A DNA stretch of 35,613 bases, from contig QHWQ01000309.1 of assembly GCA_003222635.1 (NCBI GenBank), positions 1 through 35,613 on the forward strand. The letters run 5' to 3'. The stretch is from Acidobacteriota bacterium. Its GTDB lineage: Bacteria; Acidobacteriota; Vicinamibacteria; Vicinamibacterales; UBA2999. The position numbers and the translations under genes were made by a program. This document shows, in pieces, positions 17,435-24,145 of this stretch. Position 1 is the first letter of the stretch. Each line of letters starts with the position of its first letter. The notes under the pieces were generated by a model. The model was given only the letters and a program-made list of their open reading frames with translations. It did no database searches and was not told the DNA's origin.

Positions 17435-18532
17435 TCAGTTGGTCGACGTCGCCTTGTAGCGCAGCTCCTGGCCGACTAACTTCGCGGGATCGGCGCCGGG
17501 CTTCGGACGGAACTTCTGCACGCGGCCGTTGAAGACTTCCGCAAGATAGAGGTTGCCATCCTGGTCCACCGTCATCGAGTGCGGTCCGTTGAACTGACCG
17601 GGCTGACGGCCGGGGCCGCCCCACCCGTATAGATAGTGTCCGTTCAGGTCGTACTTCACGATGCGCTGCGTCCCGCCGTCGGCGAACCAGAGGAACTGAT
17701 CCGTCGTGATGAGATGCGTGTAGGGCGACGAGTTCGCGCCGGTGTTGATGATGTCGAGGAACTTGCCGTTTTCGTCGAACACCTGGAAGCGGCGATGGCC
17801 GCGATCCACCACGAATAGACGGCGGTCGTTGCTGATCTGAATGCTGTGCACCGTGTTGAACTCGTTCGGCCCCGGGTTCTTCGGATCCTTCGGCGGCGTT
17901 CCCCAATCCATCAGGAACTTGCCGTCCTTGTCGAACTTCGCGACGCGCGTGCCGCCGTAGCCGTCGCTGATGAAGAACGTGCCGTCGGGCAGCCAGGCGA
18001 TGTCGGTGGGGCGATCGAACAGACGGCCGCCGTCGCGCCCGCGCTGACCCTTCGTTCCCCATTCCTGCACGAGCTTGCCGTCGTAGGTGAACTTGTAAAT
18101 CTTGTGGAGCTGGTCGTCGATGATCCAGACATGCTTCTCGGGATCGTACGGACTCATCTTGATCTTGTGAGGCCCGCGTCCGCACTTGCCCTCGAATATC
18201 TTGTCGAGGTCCTGCCACCACTGCACCTTGTTGCCGTCGCGATCGACGACGAAGATCGCGTGGTGGTAGCGGCGCTCCCAGCCGCGCTTCGTCTCGGCGT
18301 CGCACGTCGCGTTCAGACCGTCGCCGTTGCCGGTCGCGTTGCCCCGCGACGGCTGGAGGAGCGCGTACGGCGTCCACGGCTTGTTGCCTTCGGGCAGCGG
18401 CAGCTCACCCCGCTGCGCGATCCAGATGCGATCGGGCGTCTCGGCGAAGACGGCGCCGACCGATCCCCAGGTCCAGCGGGCGTGCTTCACGCCATCGGCC
18501 TCGTCGGGAAGCGGCTTCGGCCAGTTGGGCAC
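17435..18532 (-). CDS. NHL / 6-bladed beta-propeller protein (no signal peptide in this ORF)
   Basis: MPNWPKPLPDEADGVKHARWTWGSVGAVFAETPDRIWIAQRGELP; NHL-type repeats DQDGNLYLAEVFNGRVQKFRPKPG; GTG start assumed. Confidence 0.8.
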   Translation of the reverse strand: MPNWPKPLPDEADGVKHARWTWGSVGAVFAETPDRIWIAQRGELPLPEGNKPWTPYALLQPSRGNATGNGDGLNATCDAETKRGWERRYHHAIFVVDRDGNKVQWWQDLDKIFEGKCGRGPHKIKMSPYDPEKHVWIIDDQLHKIYKFTYDGKLVQEWGTKGQRGRDGGRLFDRPTDIAWLPDGTFFISDGYGGTRVAKFDKDGKFLMDWGTPPKDPKNPGPNEFNTVHSIQISNDRRLFVVDRGHRRFQVFDENGKFLDIINTGANSSPYTHLITTDQFLWFADGGTQRIVKYDLNGHYLYGWGGPGRQPGQFNGPHSMTVDQDGNLYLAEVFNGRVQKFRPKPGADPAKLVGQELRYKATSTN

Positions 18533-18633
18533 GACCTCGTAGGGACCTGTTTCTTCCTGGCCACTGGAGTCATACGGCTCTCCTTGAATGGGGCGCAGTT
18601 TAGACCATTTGCGAACCTGTTACGCTGGTTTGG

Positions 18634-20100
18634 ATGGACCGGAAGGATCTGCGTGCAATCGCGGAGCTTCTCGAACGGATTGCGAAGGATCGCAGCCTGC
18701 TCGAGGATGTGCCGGACGAGGACCGCGAGCGGTTCCTGAAGGCGGTGGCGGAGGTCTATCACCCCGATCGCGTCGAGCGGCGGCGGATGGGGAAGGTGGT
18801 GGACAAGCAGCGCAAGGCCGCGCGCGTGAAGCGCGACGACAGCGTGCTGCATGAAACGGGCATCCGGGCGCTGCGTCGAAAGCCTGTCTTTACAACGCCA
18901 AATTATTTTCCACCTGCAGAAGGTCCGGCTGAAGCCGGACCCTACGATTCAGGATCTTCTCGCGCGTCCGAGCTTCTGCATTGCTATGCGTGCAAATCGA
19001 AGTTCACGCAGATTCATCACTTCTATGACCAGCTTTGCCCGAAGTGCGCGGAGTTGAACTTCCGCAAGCGGACCGAGCTCGCGAACCTCGAGGGCCGCGT
19101 CGCGCTGCTGACGGGCGGGCGCGTGAAGATCGGTTATCAGGCGGGACTCAAGCTTCTGCGCTGCGGCGCGTACGTGATCGTGACGACACGCTTTCCGCGC
19201 GATTGCGCCGCGCGCTATTCGCAGGAGGCCGATCTCAACGAGTGGAAGGATCGGCTCGAGATCTTCGGCCTCGATCTGCGCCACACGCCGAGCGTCGAGG
19301 CGTTCTGCCACGAGATGCTCACGACGCGGAGGCGGCTCGACTTCATCATCAACAACGCCTGTCAGACCGTTCGCCGTCCGCCGGATTTCTACGCGCACAT
19401 GATGGCGCTCGAAGCGGAAAAGGCGGGTGGGGCGGGTAAGGCGGGTAGGGCGGGTAGGGCGGGTGCGTTGGTAAGGTCGTTTGGCGCACCCGTGCCGCGG
19501 ACGTCCGCTGAGATGACGCAAGTTGCGATATTGCCCGACGACAAACCAGACCAGGTTGATCTGTTCCCTGCGGGACAGCTCGATCAGGACTTGCAGCAGA
19601 TCGATCTACGCGGAAGAAATTCGTGGCGACTGCTGCTGCACGAAGTGTCGTCGGTCGAACTGCTCGAGGTGCATCTGGTGAACGCGGTCGCGCCGTTCAT
19701 CTTCAACGCGCGACTCAAGCCGCTGATGCTCCGCACGCCCGAGCGCAACAAGCACATCGTCAACGTGTCGGCGGTGGAAGGGCAGTTCTATCGCAACTTC
19801 AAGACGACGCGGCATCCGCACACGAACATGGCGAAGGCGGCGCTCAACATGATGACGCGCACGTCGGCGGCCGATTACGAGGGCTGCGGCATCCACATGA
19901 ACAGCGTGGACACCGGTTGGATCACGGACGAGGATCCTGCGGAGATCGCCGCGCGCAAGACCAGCGAGCAACGCTTCCACCCGCCGCTCGACATCGTCGA
20001 CGGCGCCGCGCGCATCGTCGATCCCATCATCAGCGGGTTCAACACCGGCACGCACGTGTGGGGACAGTTCCTGAAGGATTACGCGCCGACGGACTGGTAG
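18634..20100 (+). CDS. SDR family oxidoreductase with N-terminal Cys-rich (zinc-ribbon-like) region
   Basis: [83 protein letters not shown]; carries two repeat-derived in-frame insertions. Confidence 0.85.
   Translation: MDRKDLRAIAELLERIAKDRSLLEDVPDEDRERFLKAVAEVYHPDRVERRRMGKVVDKQRKAARVKRDDSVLHETGIRALRRKPVFTTPNYFPPAEGPAEAGPYDSGSSRASELLHCYACKSKFTQIHHFYDQLCPKCAELNFRKRTELANLEGRVALLTGGRVKIGYQAGLKLLRCGAYVIVTTRFPRDCAARYSQEADLNEWKDRLEIFGLDLRHTPSVEAFCHEMLTTRRRLDFIINNACQTVRRPPDFYAHMMALEAEKAGGAGKAGRAGRAGALVRSFGAPVPRTSAEMTQVAILPDDKPDQVDLFPAGQLDQDLQQIDLRGRNSWRLLLHEVSSVELLEVHLVNAVAPFIFNARLKPLMLRTPERNKHIVNVSAVEGQFYRNFKTTRHPHTNMAKAALNMMTRTSAADYEGCGIHMNSVDTGWITDEDPAEIAARKTSEQRFHPPLDIVDGAARIVDPIISGFNTGTHVWGQFLKDYAPTDW
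18923..18945. repeat. REP-like palindrome inside the SDR CDS
   Basis: GTCCGGCTGAAGCCGGAC-C-CTAC; reverse complement GTAGGGTCCGGCTTCAGCCGGAC. Confidence 0.8.
19420..19464 (+). repeat. five 9-bp tandem repeats inside the SDR CDS
   Basis: AAGGCGGGT GGGGCGGGT AAGGCGGGT AGGGCGGGT AGGGCGGGT encoding [15 protein letters not shown]. Confidence 0.9.
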
Positions 20101-20149
20101 AGTCAGCGCGCGCTCACCCGACGGCGCCGGCCACGTTGACGGACTCTAC
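20097..20149. terminator. inverted repeat spanning both stop codons of convergent genes
   Basis: GTAGAGTC(20097-20104)...GACTCTAC(20142-20149), with further inner pairing GTCAGCG/CGTTGAC; contains TAG stops of the SDR and the toxin gene. Confidence 0.55.
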
Positions 20150-20559
20150 TCCGGGGCGATGTCACCAGGACGTTTAGCCACGTCTGGGAATACTTTGAGG
20201 ACTTGCTTGTCGAAGGTCACGAGCGGGAGTCGACGCCGTTGCGCGAGCGCAACGAACAGCGTGTCATAGGCGGACAGGCCTGATTCCAACGAGAGGGTCA
20301 GGGCGAGTTGCCAGAGTGAGCCAATCGGTACCGCCTGTACTCGCAGGCGGCTCGCGAAGTCGAGACGGCGATGGCCTTCATCGGCGGAGACGGCGCCCGT
20401 TCGAATGGCCATCCACACGACATTTGCGAGTTCTGCTTGCCAGTGTGCCGGCGCCAACGGTTGGTCGGTCGCTCGCCAGAACCGGCGGGCTTCGAGGGCG
20501 AATGGCTCGGTACCCAGGAGGTAGTAGGCAACGACGTTTGTATCGACGACGGCGCTCAT
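20146..20559 (-). CDS. PIN-domain toxin (VapC/FitB-type)
   Basis: MSAVVDTNVVAYYLLGTEP...WQAELANVVWMAIRTG...GLSAYDTLFVALAQRRRLPLVTFDKQVLKVFPD: conserved PIN acidic residues. Confidence 0.9.
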   Translation of the reverse strand: MSAVVDTNVVAYYLLGTEPFALEARRFWRATDQPLAPAHWQAELANVVWMAIRTGAVSADEGHRRLDFASRLRVQAVPIGSLWQLALTLSLESGLSAYDTLFVALAQRRRLPLVTFDKQVLKVFPDVAKRPGDIAPE

Positions 20560-20783
20560 TCTCGGCCGACTCTGAGCCACTGGTCGATTTCAGTGGCCCT
20601 TGGCCGGCGAGCCTGCTGTGCCCAAGCGCGTTCAATCTGCTCGAGAAGGGCCTCTCGGTCGCCGACGTGTTCTTCAAGAACGGCACGCACTTCCTGCTCC
20701 ATCGAGCGTCGGTTGCGCTTGGCGAGCGTCTTGAGCGTCTTGACAACCTTGGGAGGCACGTTGCGAACGGTTAGCGTAGCCAT
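20556..20783 (-). CDS. ribbon-helix-helix antitoxin (FitA-like)
   Basis: MATLTVRNVPPKVVKTLKTLAKRNRRSMEQEVRAVLEEHV; overlaps toxin start by ATGA. Confidence 0.88.
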   Translation of the reverse strand: MATLTVRNVPPKVVKTLKTLAKRNRRSMEQEVRAVLEEHVGDREALLEQIERAWAQQARRPRATEIDQWLRVGRE

Positions 20784-20794
20784 GTGCTTCTCAC

Positions 20795-20813
20795 TGCTAG
20801 CAGTATGCTAGCA
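20795..20813. promoter_or_regulatory. candidate antitoxin operator: duplicated 8-bp palindrome
   Basis: TGCTAGCA-GTA-TGCTAGCA, 12 bp upstream of the antitoxin ATG; copies 11 bp apart. Confidence 0.6.
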
Positions 20814-20849
20814 TCGGCGGGGCCGTCGAACAAAGCGCAGGAGCCGACG

Positions 20850-21479
20850 TCAGGCCGCCGCTTTCCGCAGTGCGTCGAGGAAGACTTCGGGGGCCTGCGC
20901 ACCCGAGACGCCATAACGGCCGTCGAACACGAAGAGCGGGACGCCAGTCGCGCCGAGGCGGCGCGCGAGGTCGATGTCGGCGTTGACCGCATCAGCGTAG
21001 CGGTTCTCGCGCAGCGCCGCCGCGGCTTCGTCGCGATCGAGGCTGATATCCGTCGCAAGATCAATCAGTGAGCCCTGATCGAACAGCGATCGCTGTTCGG
21101 TGAAGTACGCGCGATACAGGCGCTCCATCGCGGCGTCCTGCAAGCCATGCGTCTGGGCGAGATGCACCAGCTGGTGCGCGTAGAAGGTGTTTCCGGTGAG
21201 CGTCCCTTCGAGCTTGAAGTCGAGGCCTTCACCCGCCGCGGTCTGCGTCATGCGGCCGTCCATCTCCACAACCTGCTCGGGCGAGAGCCGGTACTTGTGC
21301 ATCAACATCTCGCGCCGGCTCGACGTCGTGTCGCGAGGCGCCGCAGGGTTCAACTGAAACGAACGATGCACGATCTGCACGTCGTCGCGGTGCCCGTAGC
21401 GCGCAAGCGCCTTCTCGAAGCGGCGTTTGCCGACGTAGCACCACGGACAGACGAGGTCGGACCAGATATCGACGCGCAT
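20850..21479 (-). CDS. DsbA family oxidoreductase (FrnE-like)
   Basis: MRVDIWSDLVCPWCYVGKRRFEKAL (CPWC); GVPLFVFDGRYGVSGAQAPEVFLDAL. Confidence 0.93.
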   Translation of the reverse strand: MRVDIWSDLVCPWCYVGKRRFEKALARYGHRDDVQIVHRSFQLNPAAPRDTTSSRREMLMHKYRLSPEQVVEMDGRMTQTAAGEGLDFKLEGTLTGNTFYAHQLVHLAQTHGLQDAAMERLYRAYFTEQRSLFDQGSLIDLATDISLDRDEAAAALRENRYADAVNADIDLARRLGATGVPLFVFDGRYGVSGAQAPEVFLDALRKAAA

Positions 21480-21483
21480 CGAT

Positions 21484-21879
21484 CTATTTTCGCGCGAAGG
21501 CGAGCGCCAGCTGACGAGCCGTCTTCTCGTCGATGGCGCGCGCGGTCGAGCTCTTCAACGCGAACAGCTCAATCCATCGCACGGTTCGGTCGTTTGGATT
21601 GTGGAACCCGTGCATCGTGCCGCCCTTGAAGAAGTGCGCCTGCCAGGGGCCGAGGTGGACGGTCGGCTCCCCTTCGATGAGCAGGTCCATCGGCGCGTCG
21701 GTGGTGACGTACACGTGCCAGAGCGCCTCGGGATGGGTGTGGAGCGGCCGCGTGTCGTTCGCGGGAATCTCCACCTGGACGACGCGCGTCTCGGGCGTAT
21801 CGAGGATGCGCGTCACCTTCACCTGCGCGAACAGCGGCGCGGGCGCGATCAGCAGAAGGAGTGCGGTGAGTCTCAGCAT
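21484..21879 (-). CDS. secreted cupin-domain protein
   Basis: MLRLTALLLLIAPAPLFAQ; RPLHTHPEALWHVYVTTDAP...GPWQAHFFKGGTMHGFHNPNDRTVRWIELFALK. Confidence 0.8.
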   Translation of the reverse strand: MLRLTALLLLIAPAPLFAQVKVTRILDTPETRVVQVEIPANDTRPLHTHPEALWHVYVTTDAPMDLLIEGEPTVHLGPWQAHFFKGGTMHGFHNPNDRTVRWIELFALKSSTARAIDEKTARQLALAFARK

Positions 21880-21956
21880 GCGGCGATGCTAGCGCAACAC
21901 GGCCGTTGCTTGACACCCGGTTGCAGGCATCCGTAGAGTAGCGGCGACTGACGTCC

Positions 21957-23729
21957 ATGATCGCCAGACGCCCCGCACTCGCCGTGTTTGTGATCGCGCT
22001 CGGTACGAGCGCTGCCTTCACCGGCGCCCAGGCGCCGACATCCAGCCTGACCGGCACGGCGAAGCTTGCGGGCGGCGGCGTGGAAGGCGTTGTCGTGTCC
22101 GCGCGGGCGGCGGGCAGCAACATCACGACGTCCGTGCTCACGGATGGACGCGGTGAGTACGTCTTTCCACCGCTCGACGGCGGCCCCTACGACGTCTGGG
22201 CGCAGGCAACCGGTTATCAGACGGCGCGCGCGAGCCTCGCGATCGAGGGCGGCCGGCAGGCCCATCAGGCGTTCACGCTGAACGCCATCGACGACATCAC
22301 GCCGCAGCTGAGCGCGTCGGAGTGGTTTTCCGCGATGCCGGAGGAGACGAAGGAGCAGCGGCGGATGAAAGCCATCTTCCGCACCAACTGCACCGCGTGC
22401 CACGGTCCGACGCATGCCCTGCAGAACCGCTTCGACGAGAACGGCTGGCGCGCCGAGGTCATGTTCATGGAGCGCATGACCGGCACGGGCGGGATCAACC
22501 GGCACACGACCGTCGCGCACTATCGCGACGAGCTGGCGCGCTATCTCGCGTCGCTGCGCGGCCCCGCATCGCCGCCGCTGAAGTTCACGCTGCAGCCGCG
22601 CCCCTCCGGTGACGCCGCGCACGTCGTCTTCACCGAGTACGACGTGCCGCTCGCCGGTTCGCGGCTCGAGCGCGCGTGGCTGGATGGCAGCGACTGGTCG
22701 ATCGGATGGCCCACGGCCTCGCTGGGCGCGCGCTGGATCCACGACATCGTGCCGGACAACGACGGCAACGCCTGGGGCACGAGGGATCGCGGTCCCGCGG
22801 ACATGTCGTTGTTCAAGATCGACACGAAGACCGGCGACGTGACCGGCTATATCATCCGGGACGGGAAGACCATCCGGCGGTCGCATTCGATCACCAAGGA
22901 TAGCAACGGCATCATCTGGTTCGATGGCGGCAACGGTCCGCTCGGCCGGCTCGACCCGCGCACCGAGACGTTCGAGATGTTCACGCCGCCGCTCAACATG
23001 GGCGGCGGCCAGCTGACGACCGTCGACTGGAATCCGCAGGGCAAGATCTGGGGCGCCACCAACAGAGGTGCCAACCGGTTCGATCCGGAGACCAACACCT
23101 GGACGCACTACGAGAGTCCCACCTGGAGCAACAACTTCGTGTACGGCACCGCCACTGACGCCGAGGGCAACGGCTGGTGGACGCAGTACACGGCGGACAA
23201 AGTCGTCAAGGCGGATCCGAAGACGGGGAAGACGTACGAAGTGGCCATGCGCCCGCCGTGGGTGAACGTCGACGATGTCACGACGGCCGCGGATCGCGAG
23301 TGGTATCAGGCGATGGGCGTGATGACGTGGGGCAACCTGAACACCGTGCCCTACGGGCAGCAGCCGCGCCGCATGGGCGCGGACAAGCGTGGAGAGTACG
23401 TCTGGGTACCGAACAACGTCGGCAACAACGTCGCGCGCATCAACATCCACTCGCTCGAGGTGAAGTACTACCGCGTGGACGGCAACCCGTACTTCGTCAC
23501 CGTCGACAAGGACTCGAACGTCTGGACGAATCTGTTCAGCGACGCGAAGGTGGCGCGGCTCAATCCCCGGACCGAGCAGTGGACCTATTACACGCTGCCG
23601 AGCCGCTGCGAGTCGCGCAACATCTCGGTCGACGATCTCCGCGGCGATGTGTGGGTGCCGTGTGCCAACACCAGCCGCGTGATTCGCATGCACCCGCGAA
23701 CGGCGGCGGAGATCGAGGCGTTGAAATGA
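21957..23729 (+). CDS. multidomain secreted protein: carboxypeptidase-regulatory domain, CxxCH haem-binding segment, virginiamycin B lyase-like beta-propeller
   Basis: SSLTGTAKLAGGGVEGVVVSARAAGSN; FRTNCTACHGPTHALQNRF; repeated propeller blades (DSNGIIWFDGGNGPLGRLDPRTETFEMF; DKDSNVWTNLFSDAKVARLNPRTEQWTYY). Confidence 0.85.
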   Translation: MIARRPALAVFVIALGTSAAFTGAQAPTSSLTGTAKLAGGGVEGVVVSARAAGSNITTSVLTDGRGEYVFPPLDGGPYDVWAQATGYQTARASLAIEGGRQAHQAFTLNAIDDITPQLSASEWFSAMPEETKEQRRMKAIFRTNCTACHGPTHALQNRFDENGWRAEVMFMERMTGTGGINRHTTVAHYRDELARYLASLRGPASPPLKFTLQPRPSGDAAHVVFTEYDVPLAGSRLERAWLDGSDWSIGWPTASLGARWIHDIVPDNDGNAWGTRDRGPADMSLFKIDTKTGDVTGYIIRDGKTIRRSHSITKDSNGIIWFDGGNGPLGRLDPRTETFEMFTPPLNMGGGQLTTVDWNPQGKIWGATNRGANRFDPETNTWTHYESPTWSNNFVYGTATDAEGNGWWTQYTADKVVKADPKTGKTYEVAMRPPWVNVDDVTTAADREWYQAMGVMTWGNLNTVPYGQQPRRMGADKRGEYVWVPNNVGNNVARINIHSLEVKYYRVDGNPYFVTVDKDSNVWTNLFSDAKVARLNPRTEQWTYYTLPSRCESRNISVDDLRGDVWVPCANTSRVIRMHPRTAAEIEALK

Positions 23730-24142
23730 GAACGCTCGCCGCGGCCGCCGCGATGCTGGCGCTGGCCGTTGCCGCCGCCGCGCAGATCCAGCGGAACGGC
23801 GAGGCCTTCTCGTCGACGCCCACCGTCGAGCGCGAGCGCTACGATACGCGCGTATTCATGGCGCCCCTCATGCTGACCGACGCGCAGCTGAACGGCCGGC
23901 GCATCGTCGCACAGCGATGCGCGAACTGCCACGCCGGCAATCCACGCCAGCCCGGCCCGCCGCTCGGCAAACCGATCGTCGACAACCGCGGTGAGGCGTT
24001 CATTCGCGACAAGATCGCGACAGGATCCGTGTTGATGCCCGGCTTTCAGTACACGCTGCAGCCGGTCCAGATCGACGACATCATCGCGTTCCTGAAGACG
24101 TACACGCCGCCGCCGCGAAGCGCCGCAGCCGGGGACGAGTAG
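23726..24142 (+). CDS. c-type cytochrome
   Basis: Signal peptide; GRRIVAQRCANCHAGNPRQPGPPLGKPI (CANCH); distal VLMPGFQYTLQPVQIDDIIAFLKTY; ATGA overlap with upstream gene. Confidence 0.85.
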   Translation: MRTLAAAAAMLALAVAAAAQIQRNGEAFSSTPTVERERYDTRVFMAPLMLTDAQLNGRRIVAQRCANCHAGNPRQPGPPLGKPIVDNRGEAFIRDKIATGSVLMPGFQYTLQPVQIDDIIAFLKTYTPPPRSAAAGDE

Positions 24143-24145
24143 ACG

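Noticed and set aside
18487-18852. 121-aa minus-strand ORF upstream of the propeller gene
   Set aside because: Overlaps the 5' parts of the SDR (antisense) and propeller genes; His/Leu/Arg-rich with no motif; only the RBS-ATG inside it is of interest.
21873-23693. 606-aa minus-strand ORF
   Set aside because: Antisense to the propeller gene; shadow ORF composition.
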